Source of the DNA: Oscillospiraceae bacterium
Lineage (GTDB): Bacteria > Bacillota > Clostridia > Oscillospirales > Acutalibacteraceae
Length of the DNA stretch: 64,000 bases
Assembly (NCBI GenBank): GCA_031271865.1
Contig: JAISUW010000050.1
Span: 1-64,000 of the forward strand
Reading direction: 5' to 3'
Translations under genes and position numbers: made by a program
Part shown: positions 53,380 through 62,414 of the stretch, piece by piece
Layout of the letters: every line of letters begins with the position of its first letter
Position numbering within the stretch: position 1 is the first letter of the stretch
Notes under the pieces: model-generated
Database searches by the model: none
Seen by the model: only the letters and a program-made list of their open reading frames with translations
Told to the model about the DNA's origin: nothing

Positions 53380-54554
53380 CTCCGAACCAAATACTCCGGA
53401 TAATGCCCTTCCGTAGCCAAGAGAATATCATCAATGAGCTCCGGCTTGACGCGGGCGGCAGGATCGGGGTCGGCGCGGCGAAGTTTCTGCAGTTCTTTAG
53501 CGGCGAGGCATTCCTCGTAGGTGCAGGTGGTAAGTAATCCATTTTTGATGATAGTGACAAGGTTATACTGCCCATCCATAAGCAGTTGGGCAGCCAAAGC
53601 ACCCATTTGCATACCGGTAATTCGGTCTTTGGCAGTGGGTCGGCCGCCGCGTTGGACATGACCGAACTGCACATAGCGGCACTCTATGCCTTCGCCGTTG
53701 GGCGTTACATCCTGTGTTGCTTTCTGGATTTCTTTTGCAATACGCTCTATACCATGGTGGTCGCGGGAGTCGAGGGTAGGACCGGGGTAGATAATACTGC
53801 CATCTTTCTGGATTTTGAAAGTAATGCCTTCCGCTACCAGAATGAGGAAGTACCGTTGTCCGCGCAGGTAAGCCTGTTTGACACGCCCGGCGGCGGTAGT
53901 AACATCTGCCTCTGTGAAGGTTTCCCCTATGAGAACATCTGTCGCATTGGAGGCGATGCTCGCATAGAGCGGCAAATCTCCCGCAAGATTTCCCATCACT
54001 TCGGCTATCATACAGCGGTCATGGGCGCGGTCGGTGTCGGCGAGCTTGTCGCAAAGTTCCACAACAGTATTGAGGGCAGTATCAAAGCCGATGGTATAGT
54101 CGGTACAGGCGATATCATTGTCAATGGTGCCGGGAATACAGATACAGTGGATACCCTGCGAAGGGTCATTCTTCGTGCCGCAGTAAATCAAATCCCTTGC
54201 TCCGGCAAAGGAACCATCGCCGCCGATAACAATGAGACCTTCTAAGCCGAGTGCATTGGCGTTTTCAACACAGCGCTCAATGGCGGGTTGGCGGGTGGTT
54301 TCATTATTGAACGGTTGGAATCGTGCTGAGTGAAGATAGCTGCCGCCTTCACGCAGGTGACTTTCTATCTCAGCGGTTTTCAGCGGTATGTATTTGTTGT
54401 TATACAATCCGTCAAAGCCGCGCACAAAACCGATGACCTCATACCCGAGGGATTCAGCGGCTTTGGTCGCGCCGATTACGGCGGCATTGTAACCGGGTGC
54501 ATCCCCGCCGCTGCACAGAATGGCAATTTTTTTTGTTTCGCCCATAACCATCAT
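53373..54554 (-). CDS. pfkA: ATP/PPi-type 6-phosphofructokinase
   Basis: KKIAILCSGGDAPGYNAAVIG, LIVIGGDGSFAGA, GIHCICIPGTIDNDIACTDYTIGFDTALNT, GHVQRGGRPTAKDRI. Confidence 0.93.
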   Translation of the reverse strand: MMVMGETKKIAILCSGGDAPGYNAAVIGATKAAESLGYEVIGFVRGFDGLYNNKYIPLKTAEIESHLREGGSYLHSARFQPFNNETTRQPAIERCVENANALGLEGLIVIGGDGSFAGARDLIYCGTKNDPSQGIHCICIPGTIDNDIACTDYTIGFDTALNTVVELCDKLADTDRAHDRCMIAEVMGNLAGDLPLYASIASNATDVLIGETFTEADVTTAAGRVKQAYLRGQRYFLILVAEGITFKIQKDGSIIYPGPTLDSRDHHGIERIAKEIQKATQDVTPNGEGIECRYVQFGHVQRGGRPTAKDRITGMQMGALAAQLLMDGQYNLVTIIKNGLLTTCTYEECLAAKELQKLRRADPDPAARVKPELIDDILLATEGHYPEYLVRRS

Positions 54555-54613
54555 TCTCTTTCTATTGTAAAATTACCGCCGGGCACTTTTGTCCGAACGG
54601 TTTGCCGGCGGCA

Positions 54614-55558
54614 TCATCCCACACCGTACTGCCGCATTTGCGCTACGTGTTCATCGAACGTCTTGGAGTAGTGGTTTGTGTTGTCCTTGCCGAAGAAGTA
54701 GTAAAGGTAATCCGAGGAAGCCGGGTTCTTGGCGGCTGTTATCGCATTGTGACCGGGGTTGCCGATGGGACCGATGGGGAGGGCCTTGCATTGGTAGGTG
54801 TCGTACCGATTTTCATACTGGGAAGAGAGGAGTACCTCCGGGTTAGCAACAATCTGCTTGCTGACATAGGCTTTTGTGGCGTCCGCTTGGAGCTGCATTC
54901 CTTTTTTCAGCCGATTGTGGAACACGGATGACACCATAGCCATATGCTCCGGGGAGCGCGTCTCCGCTTGGATAAGGGAAGCCAAGATGAGCGTATCCCA
55001 GTCCGGCATTCCGCTTTTGGCGGCATAGTTGTTAAGCATCTTCTTGAGGACATCCACCGGGTTGTCCCCTATATAGAAGTGATACGTATCCGGGTATAAG
55101 TATCCCTCATATTTATAAGCGACCTGTGACCCGGCACCGATGGAGAACGACTGCACCTGATAGGCCTGCGCTGCGTCATAGAAAGCCTTGCCGGTACAGA
55201 CACCCTTGTTTTCCAATGTTTGCATAATTTGCCAGAAACTATAACCTTCCGGGATAAGAACCGTAACTTCTTGCCGCGGGGTTGTTGCGGAAACGGTCGT
55301 GGGTGCTGCCGTGGTGGATACATTTGGTTGTCCGAAAGAGGCGCGCGCAGTGCTTGTCCGTATAGTCGTTACATTTGTATAAGTTACAGACGGCGGGGCG
55401 GTCCGGTTGGAGATGGAATCATCGCCGGTTGCGTCGAAAATACTTTCTGCTGCGGAAGTTAAGTCATCCGACGGCCGCCGGTCCGAGGGTCTGTCACACG
55501 ACGCCACACCCGCTACAAGCAGGCAAGCGGCAAGAATAAACAGAACCCGGCGCAGCAT
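54614..55558 (-). CDS. mltG: Endolytic murein transglycosylase MltG/YceG-like
   Basis: VLIPEGYSFWQIMQTLENKGV, LASLIQAETRSPEHMAMVSSVFHNRLKKGMQLQAD, PIGPIGNPGHNAITAAKNPASSDYLYYFFGKD. Confidence 0.92.
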   Translation of the reverse strand: MLRRVLFILAACLLVAGVASCDRPSDRRPSDDLTSAAESIFDATGDDSISNRTAPPSVTYTNVTTIRTSTARASFGQPNVSTTAAPTTVSATTPRQEVTVLIPEGYSFWQIMQTLENKGVCTGKAFYDAAQAYQVQSFSIGAGSQVAYKYEGYLYPDTYHFYIGDNPVDVLKKMLNNYAAKSGMPDWDTLILASLIQAETRSPEHMAMVSSVFHNRLKKGMQLQADATKAYVSKQIVANPEVLLSSQYENRYDTYQCKALPIGPIGNPGHNAITAAKNPASSDYLYYFFGKDNTNHYSKTFDEHVAQMRQYGVG

Positions 55559-55740
55559 AACTACCTCCCAAAATGTGATAAATCCTCACGTATATAAAAA
55601 ACAACAGTAAACAGATAGTATAATACCACAAACGGACAGAAAAAGCAAGCATTTTTTGCAGAATTACTAAATATTACATATTCTTATATCAGAAAGTAAA
55701 AATGACCGGCAATCGATGCTGTCTTTACAATAACTGTTTC

Positions 55741-56412
55741 CTATTCATTATGGATTGTTTCTTTTCCCAAGGGCTGTGCCGCTACGCGGCAAACCTCCTC
55801 CGCAAAAGCCTCGCACGCTGCACGGCAAGCGGATTGACTCCCGGTCAGAAGTGCGCCGGCAAAGTTCGTTTCGCTGGGCGGACCATAGTATACTTTCAGC
55901 TCCACATCGGCAGCTTTGAGCGCGGCATCCAACCCAACGGTCGCTTCCAACGGCGGCGCAATCAAATATGCCATAGCCGTACCCGGCGGTACCTCCGCCT
56001 GCGCAGAGAGGTACGTCCCCGAGCGGGAAATGGTGTGTGCAAAATACACCACGCCGCCGGCTTCGTCAGCGGAATAGAAAGCAGCATCGTTTTGGATATA
56101 GTCAAAAGCGGCATCCAGACCGGCCTGCACCTGTTCGGGATCCGGGCCGGCCAAAATGCCGATAAACTCCCCGGCAAGGGAAGTAGAGGCATTGGAGGCA
56201 CCGGCATACATGGACCGCGCATAGAGGACACGCACATCCGCTTTCTTCGTGGCCTCATCTATTGCGGCGTAGCTCACATCATCGCAGTCCGTTGTAAAGA
56301 TACCGAGCGAACGTTCCCGGCTGTCTGCCCCCAATTGCTCCAGCAGTGCAGCGTCCGCATTCGGCAGAATGCGGCAGGAGAGCACTTTCGTCTGTATGCG
56401 TTCGTGAATCAT
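55741..56412 (-). CDS. eutL: Bacterial microcompartment shell protein, EutL-like tandem BMC domain
   Basis: RSLGIFTTDCDDVSYAAIDEATKKADVRVLYARSMYAGASNASTSLAGEFIGILAGPDPEQVQAGLDAA matches the EutL pattern. Confidence 0.9.
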   Translation of the reverse strand: MIHERIQTKVLSCRILPNADAALLEQLGADSRERSLGIFTTDCDDVSYAAIDEATKKADVRVLYARSMYAGASNASTSLAGEFIGILAGPDPEQVQAGLDAAFDYIQNDAAFYSADEAGGVVYFAHTISRSGTYLSAQAEVPPGTAMAYLIAPPLEATVGLDAALKAADVELKVYYGPPSETNFAGALLTGSQSACRAACEAFAEEVCRVAAQPLGKETIHNE

Positions 56413-56581
56413 TGATTTACTCCAATGTTCTCTAAACATAGATGCAAGTTATTTCCAATAAATTGATTATAGCACATCTCGCCATCAATTGCAAGTCTAA
56501 CATAAAATACGTCTGCTGTCTAAGCCGCCGGATTTTGAATCGGATATGAAATAGTTCATAACCCGTTCTTACAGATTTCCC

Positions 56582-56610
56582 TTGCAACCGCAGTCGAAAT
56601 GTGTTATAAT
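56582..56610 (+). promoter_or_regulatory. Promoter TTGCAA-17-TATAAT upstream of pduL
   Basis: ttgcaa 56582-56587; tataat 56605-56610. Confidence 0.7.
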
Positions 56611-56662
56611 AACCATATGTGATTTGCCGAAACACGAACGCTGACGGGATTGGAGCAAAACA

Positions 56663-57544
56663 ATGGATGAGAAACAACTCCGTGCCTTGGTGACCTCGAT
56701 TCTGGCGGAGCTTCCCTCCGGGGGTGAAGGCAGCGGTGCAGATAATTTTGCCCCAAAGACAGCACCGATACCGCTGGAAGCCTCCGCCCGTCACGTACAT
56801 TTGACAACAGAGGCTATTGAAAGCCTCTTCGGCAAAGGTGCCGCCCTCACCATGAAGCGCAGCCTGTCCCAGCCCGGTGAGTTCCTCTCCGAGGAGCGTG
56901 TGAAGCTCGTCACCCCAAAAGGAGAACTGCCGGGGGTTGCTGTCTTGGGTCCGGCGCGCAAAGCTGTGCAGGCGGAGCTTTCCCTGACAGATTGCCGTGC
57001 GCTTGGGCTGAATGCACCAATCAACCTCTCCGGCGATTTGACGGGAGCCGCAGACGTGCTGATTGTAGGTCCTGCCGGACATATAGATGCCAAAGGCTGT
57101 GTGATTGCCGCCCGCAACCATATCCATATGACCCCTGCGGATGCCGCCCGCTACGGTGTTTCCAATGGGGCGTATGTACAAGCTGCAACGGACACAGCAC
57201 GTCCCGTGACATTTGGGAATGTTGCCGTGCGTGTCAGCGCGGACTTCGCGCTCGCCATGCACATTGACTTTGACGAAGCCAACGCCTGCGCTTGGACGCA
57301 GGGTGCATCGGTGACGATACGCCCCTGCGGGAAGAGAGATGGTACAGCGTCACCTGAGACAACCGCTGCCGTTGCCGCCGTTCCTGCGGCAGGTCAGCCG
57401 GACTTGCCGAAGCTCATTACCGAGAGTCTTGCCAAAACGCTGGCGCAGAGCAGCCAAACGCTGCTGATTCCAAAGGGAACCCTTATCACACCCGCAGCAA
57501 AGGATGTCTTTTTCTCCGCAGGTGTAACGCTCAAAGTGCAGTGA
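56663..57544 (+). CDS. pduL: Phosphate propanoyltransferase PduL-like
   Basis: EASARHVHLTTEAIESLFGKGAALTMKRSLSQPGEFLSEERVKLVTPKG, GCVIAARNHIHMTPADAARYGVSNGAYV; N-terminal amphipathic helix MDEKQLRALVTSILAEL. Confidence 0.92.
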   Translation: MDEKQLRALVTSILAELPSGGEGSGADNFAPKTAPIPLEASARHVHLTTEAIESLFGKGAALTMKRSLSQPGEFLSEERVKLVTPKGELPGVAVLGPARKAVQAELSLTDCRALGLNAPINLSGDLTGAADVLIVGPAGHIDAKGCVIAARNHIHMTPADAARYGVSNGAYVQAATDTARPVTFGNVAVRVSADFALAMHIDFDEANACAWTQGASVTIRPCGKRDGTASPETTAAVAAVPAAGQPDLPKLITESLAKTLAQSSQTLLIPKGTLITPAAKDVFFSAGVTLKVQ

Positions 57545-57606
57545 GTCCGACACCGCATAACAGCAGAAAGCAGAAGTACTTCTGCTATCTTCAGGAGGTA
57601 GAACAA

Positions 57607-57876
57607 ATGATTATTGCCCAAGTCATCGGTCACGTCTGGGCCACAAAAAAAGAGCGCACCCTCACAGGGGTGAAGCTGATGGTCGTCAAAGCCGAGGAGA
57701 GCGGAGAAGCGTTCGTAGCAGGTGATGTCGTCGGTGCCGGGGTTGGGGAGCAGGTACTTGTCTGCCAAGGAAGTACTGCCCGACGCGCTTTAGGCGGCGA
57801 CAGTGTGGCGGTGGACGCCGCCATTGTCGGTATCATCGATACCTTAGAAGTCGAACGCGCCAAAGCCAAGCACTGA
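57607..57876 (+). CDS. eutN: BMC pentameric vertex protein EutN/CcmL-like
   Basis: MIIAQVIGHVWATKKERTLTGVKLMVV...VAGDVVGAGVGEQVLVCQGSTARRALGGDSVAVDAAIVGIID; RBS aggaggtag. Confidence 0.93.
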   Translation: MIIAQVIGHVWATKKERTLTGVKLMVVKAEESGEAFVAGDVVGAGVGEQVLVCQGSTARRALGGDSVAVDAAIVGIIDTLEVERAKAKH

Positions 57877-57902
57877 GCTGCCGCGGTGAAGGAGTAACCC
57901 AA

Positions 57903-59252
57903 ATGTCCCTTATAGAACAAATCCGGAAAGCAGGCATTGTCGGATGCGGCGGTGCCGGCTTCCCAACGCACGCCAAGTTGGCTGCGCAGGGTGTAGACAC
58001 CTTGATAATCAATGCAGCCGAGTGCGAACCGCTGCTGCGTACCGACCGCACGCTCCTCAAGACCGCGCCCAACCGTATCCTGACTGCCGCGGAGGCCGTC
58101 AAGGCACATCTTGGAGCCGTCCGTGCCGTGATAGCGCTTAAAGAATCCTACACGGAAGAAATTGCCGCCTTAGAGGCTACCGGTAAAATCGGTGAGAACC
58201 TCTCTATATATAAAATGAAATCTACCTACCCCGCCGGGGACGAGCACGTCATGGTGTATGAAGTCACGGGCCGCATTGTGCCGCCCGGCGGCCTTCCGTT
58301 GGCAGTCGGTTGCGTGGTGAGCAATGCCGCCACAATGTATGCCGTCAGCCACGCCATGCAGGACAGACCGTTCATTAAGCGCATCCTGACCGTTACAGGT
58401 GCTGTCAGGGAACCGCTTGTCCTCTCCGCCCCGCTCGGGACAAGCTTTGCGGCGTGCCTGTCGGCGGCAGGCGGTCCGCTTACGGAAGACTATATTGTCG
58501 TCAACGGCGGACCCATGATGGGCAAACCGCTCACGAAAGAGGAAGCAGACAAGGCAGTCGTCACCAAGACCACCGGCGGTTTCCTCGTCCTGCCGCGCAG
58601 CGTGAAACTGTGGCAATACCACCAACGCCCTTTGGAGCATTCCATCAAGCAAGCAGCCTCCGCTTGCATCCAGTGCTCGTTCTGCACGGGGATGTGTCCG
58701 CGCTACCTCTTGGGGCATCCCATAGAGCCGCACAAGATTATGCGGGCAGTCGGCGGCGGCAAAGATGTAGAAATGCTGACGCAACATCCTGCAGTGCAGG
58801 GCGCGGCCTACTGCTGCGAGTGCGGCATATGCGAACTGGTCGCCTGCCCCATGGGACTGCGTCCGCGGCAGATAAACCAATATGCAAAGCAGCTGCTGCG
58901 CGCGCAAGGGATACGCCCCACACCGCCCCCGGATTGGAAACCCGCCGTGCGGCCGTTCCGCGACGAACGGCGCATCCCGACGAAGAAAGCGGCGCAGAGC
59001 GCGGGTGTCCTGCGATACTATCATACGGACATCAGCAAGACGGCGGAGCTGACGCCGCAGGAAGTGTGCATCGCCGTGAACAGCCACATCGGAGTACCAG
59101 CAGAGCCGACAGTCACCGTCGGGGAGCGTGTGCGGTTAGGGCAGCGCATAGCTGCGGCGCCGGAGGGAAAGCTCAGCGCGGATTACCACGCGTCCATAGC
59201 CGGGACGGTGCTGGAAGTTAAAGACAACACCATCCGGATATCCGCCGCGTAA
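57903..59252 (+). CDS. pduS: PduS-like (RnfC-type, SLBB and ferredoxin domain) BMC redox protein
   Basis: IRKAGIVGCGGAGFPTHAKL...IINAAECEPLLRTDRTLL; CIQCSFCTGMCPRYLLGHPIEPHK and CCECGICELVACPMGLRP Fe-S motifs. Confidence 0.9.
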   Translation: MSLIEQIRKAGIVGCGGAGFPTHAKLAAQGVDTLIINAAECEPLLRTDRTLLKTAPNRILTAAEAVKAHLGAVRAVIALKESYTEEIAALEATGKIGENLSIYKMKSTYPAGDEHVMVYEVTGRIVPPGGLPLAVGCVVSNAATMYAVSHAMQDRPFIKRILTVTGAVREPLVLSAPLGTSFAACLSAAGGPLTEDYIVVNGGPMMGKPLTKEEADKAVVTKTTGGFLVLPRSVKLWQYHQRPLEHSIKQAASACIQCSFCTGMCPRYLLGHPIEPHKIMRAVGGGKDVEMLTQHPAVQGAAYCCECGICELVACPMGLRPRQINQYAKQLLRAQGIRPTPPPDWKPAVRPFRDERRIPTKKAAQSAGVLRYYHTDISKTAELTPQEVCIAVNSHIGVPAEPTVTVGERVRLGQRIAAAPEGKLSADYHASIAGTVLEVKDNTIRISAA

Positions 59253-59301
59253 GTAAGGGATAGGCAACCGCCTACCCCAAAAAGCCGGGTGCTGCCGCAG
59301 C

Positions 59302-59889
59302 TCAGCTCCGGAAGAGCCAGTAGGCGGACAATTGGGTTCCCAGTTCCGCGCCCCGGAACCACTGGAGCAGATAGTACGCGCTGTCTACCCTGCCGTAGTC
59401 GTCGATATACTTATCCTCCGCAACCGTCTTCGCGGCCAGCTTCCCGCCGCTGTAACTCCACTCCGCGCAGGTGGTCTTTTCTTCCTCCCCGTCGTAGAGG
59501 GTCTTGTAGGCAATGATCTTCCCTTCTGTCGGGTTGTAGTAGATGTCATCTGCGGCTATCTTCTCGGCGATGGCTTCGTCACCGGTCATGCGTTTGTTGG
59601 ATATATCAAACACAGCTACCGTGTCCAGCAAGTGCGGCCCTGCCGCATAGTAGCGCAGCCGGACGAGCAGTTCCGGTGTACCGTTGCCGTCGAGGTCTAT
59701 GACGGTGAAGCCGGCTGTTTCCATCGGCTCCTCGTCGGCGGTGGCGCCGTTGTCCACGATACTGCGGTACTTGGCCGCCCACGCCGCAGAACCGTCAGCT
59801 GTCTGCGTGGAAGCGTTGACCGTACAAGCCGCCGTAAGCGTCAGCAGGATTCCGGCGCAGAGTAGGGACAGTATTCCTTTCGGTTTCAT
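59302..59889 (-). CDS. Putative lipoprotein, function unknown
   Basis: MKPKGILSLLCAGILLTLTAACTVNA lipobox; internal FTVIDLDGNGTPELLVRL; RBS gggagg upstream. Confidence 0.7.
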   Translation of the reverse strand: MKPKGILSLLCAGILLTLTAACTVNASTQTADGSAAWAAKYRSIVDNGATADEEPMETAGFTVIDLDGNGTPELLVRLRYYAAGPHLLDTVAVFDISNKRMTGDEAIAEKIAADDIYYNPTEGKIIAYKTLYDGEEEKTTCAEWSYSGGKLAAKTVAEDKYIDDYGRVDSAYYLLQWFRGAELGTQLSAYWLFRS

Positions 59890-60012
59890 AACAGATTCCT
59901 CCCTTTCATGGTAATAGAACTTACCATTCTATAGTATATGCACTTTCCCATCTTATGCTAAAAGTGCTTCACGAAACACACTATACAAGTCAACGAAAGC
60001 GAGCCGCACCCA

Positions 60013-60557
60013 TGAACGCAATAGCCTTTCTGGAACTGAGCAGCATTGCCAAGGGCATGGAAGCCGCCGATGCCATCATCAAGACGGCAGAGACAGAGCT
60101 TCTCTTCGCGAGAGCCTCCTGCCCCGGCAAGTACTATATCCTCTTTTCGGGAGAGGTGGCGGCCGTGTCCGCTTCCTTAGATGCGGGGGCGGCATGGGCG
60201 GAGGGCTTCTTGGTGGACTCCTGCCTGATTCCGCGGGTGCATCCGCAGGTGGCGGCGGCCATCCACCAGACCGCAGAGCCGGCAGCGTACGGCGCGGTGG
60301 GGGTCATGGAGTTCTACAGCGTCACGGCTGCCATCTATGCAGCGGATGCCGCCGTCAAGGCTGCCGCCGTGGATCTCATTGAGCTGCGCCTGGCGACCGG
60401 TATCGGCGGGAAGTCCTTTGCCGTTGTGGTCGGTGAGGTCGCGGCCGTCCGTGCCGCCGTCGATGCCGGCATTGCCTCCCGGGAAGCGGACGGCTTTGTG
60501 CTGGCGCACTGTGTCATCCCCTCCCCGGTGCCGGAACTATTCGAGATGATTGGATAA
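60013..60557 (+). CDS. pduT: Tandem BMC-domain shell protein, PduT-like
   Basis: AIAFLELSSIAKGMEAADAIIKTAETELLFARASCPGKYYILFSGEVAAV...GAVGVMEFYSVTAAIYAADAAVKAAAVDL; Cys37 lies in the SCPGK context of PduT. Confidence 0.88.
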
Positions 60558-60570
60558 GCCGAATTCATAC

Positions 60571-60600
60571 AAATCCGGGCAGGGAAACCTGCCCGGATTT
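60571..60600. terminator. Strong terminator after the pduT-like gene
   Basis: AAATCCGGGCAGG-gaaa-CCTGCCCGGATTT. Confidence 0.85.
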
Positions 60601-60696
60601 GTAAACATTCTGTGAATAGCGACTCTCGGAATCGTTGATTATCAATAGTTGCAGAAGAGCATTACATTGTGTGACTATAAGTAACACGATTGTAAC

Positions 60697-60725
60697 TTGC
60701 TTTTTTCGACAAAATGTGATATACT
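60697..60725 (+). promoter_or_regulatory. Promoter TTGCTT-17-TATACT
   Basis: ttgctt 60697-60702; tatact 60720-60725; about 150-nt leader before the next CDS. Confidence 0.6.
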
Positions 60726-60877
60726 ACAGACATACCCCCACGGAGGGAACGGCAGGTTGCCTGCGGAGTGAACGAAGGCACCGCCGCAATACCCGGCGCA
60801 GCAGCGGGCAGATGCAATGAATTTATTCCCAACGAGAATTTACAGCCCGTCCGCCGGACAAGTCAGGAGTGAGTCCC

Positions 60878-61168
60878 ATGAACCTCAGAGACGTCGCGGC
60901 AAAGGCCGCGCAAAGCGGAATCGCAGAGAAGCTGCTCGACCAACTGCGAGACAGAGCAGACGATTTGCCGGTCGACAAGATTGAGCATTACCTCGAGAAA
61001 TTCGGTCTGACCGACCATGAGGAGGCGAAAGCCGTCGCCGTCGCCGAAGCGACAAGAGGCGAGGCGCAAGAGCTCGGGCTGCACGGGAACCAGTGGATTC
61101 AGATGGTGCTCCAGCACTTCAACGTGCGACCCGACAGAATCGCAGACATCACCAAGCGCCTCAGGTAA
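60878..61168 (+). CDS. Small hypothetical protein (96 aa)
   Basis: MNLRDVAAKAAQSGIAEKLLDQLRDRADDLPVDKIEHYLEKFGLTDHEE...; RBS caggag; dedicated promoter. Confidence 0.65.
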   Translation: MNLRDVAAKAAQSGIAEKLLDQLRDRADDLPVDKIEHYLEKFGLTDHEEAKAVAVAEATRGEAQELGLHGNQWIQMVLQHFNVRPDRIADITKRLR

Positions 61169-61364
61169 TTCCCTGCGTCCATTTTTAGCTTAAACTGAAT
61201 ACACCGCTCCCCTGTCGGCTGAAGCTGATGGGGGGGTTGCTTGCAGGAAACACACTATGCAGAAGTCACCAACGCCGCCTTGGAGGACTTTGCCCGACTG
61301 ATTATGCGCAACGCGGCATGAGCAGCCGATGGGTTTGGATTTTTTTTGTTACCAATTGTAACAA

Positions 61365-62399
61365 TTAAGCCGTGCGCTCCCAGATGTAGACGACCAGGTA
61401 GGGTTGCATGGTTTTGTCGGCTACTGAATTGTTTGTGGCGCTTACAGAACCGGAGAGACTTGAAACCGTACCTCCAAGTGTAGCGGAGCCGCTGTAACCG
61501 GCGGTTGCACTCGTTGCTGTAACTGTACCGGAAAGACCGGAGGCTGTGCCGGTGCTGTTGAGCGTGACCGCCGTGCCGTTGCCGGTGGCAGCGGTTGTGG
61601 CGGATGTGTAACCGGTGTAGCCGCCCCAAGTGCCGGCACCCACCTCTACAGTTGCACCGGTTGTAGCCCCGGTAGCGTTGCTGCCGCGCCAGTAAGATTT
61701 GTTTTCCAGATCTGCGAATACACTCCCAACATCACCATCCGAATCATCGGCACCATCAGGTTTATTATTAAACGATTCGGCTGATGTATATCCATGGTCA
61801 TGTGTTAAATCATGATTATGATTAATGGTATGTGTATGCGCCGGTAGATTTTCTGCCGTCAGAGTCTTTGTTCCGCTGACTGAAATGGAACCGCCGATGC
61901 CGGTTGCAGTTCCGTTTGTAAGGGCTTGGCTTGTACCGACACCGCTGACAGAGCCGGAAAGACCGGAGAGGGTGCCGCCGACGTTGCTCGTGGAGATGTT
62001 CAAGGTTAGGGAACCGTTGCCGTCAACGGCACCGCCTGTGGCTCCGACTGTGTAGCCCGTGCCGGCACTCACCAAAACACGCCCCGGCGCGAGGGCTGTC
62101 CATGTCCCGCCGAATTTGGCTGAAGGATTTGCGCTGTCGGTACTTTGGTAAATTGCACCGACAGGATAGAAAGCGTCAAATAAATCGGTGTTGGTTTCGC
62201 TGTCTAAGCCATAAGGTTTAGCTAAAAGGAGATAATTGGAGCTTGCAGCACTTGCGGCGGGTATAGCTATCAGCGACGCTAACATAAGGATTGCAAATAA
62301 CTGTGCCATTCTGTGATAGGCTTTTTTGCACTTTACAGAATCTGCTTTTTTATACTCCGCTTTGAGTTCCGAGAGAAAGGCATATTCTTCTGCTGTCAT
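61365..62399 (-). CDS. Exported or membrane-anchored protein with phage tail-collar-like domain (paralog 3)
   Basis: N-terminal helix plus hydrophobic segment; DLFDAFYPVGAIYQSTDSANPSAKFGGTWTALAPGRVLVSAG; LPAHTHTINHNHDLTHDHGYT; C-terminus MQPYLVVYIWERTA. Confidence 0.85.
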   Translation of the reverse strand: MTAEEYAFLSELKAEYKKADSVKCKKAYHRMAQLFAILMLASLIAIPAASAASSNYLLLAKPYGLDSETNTDLFDAFYPVGAIYQSTDSANPSAKFGGTWTALAPGRVLVSAGTGYTVGATGGAVDGNGSLTLNISTSNVGGTLSGLSGSVSGVGTSQALTNGTATGIGGSISVSGTKTLTAENLPAHTHTINHNHDLTHDHGYTSAESFNNKPDGADDSDGDVGSVFADLENKSYWRGSNATGATTGATVEVGAGTWGGYTGYTSATTAATGNGTAVTLNSTGTASGLSGTVTATSATAGYSGSATLGGTVSSLSGSVSATNNSVADKTMQPYLVVYIWERTA

Positions 62400-62414
62400 C
62401 GTGTTCCCCTCCTT

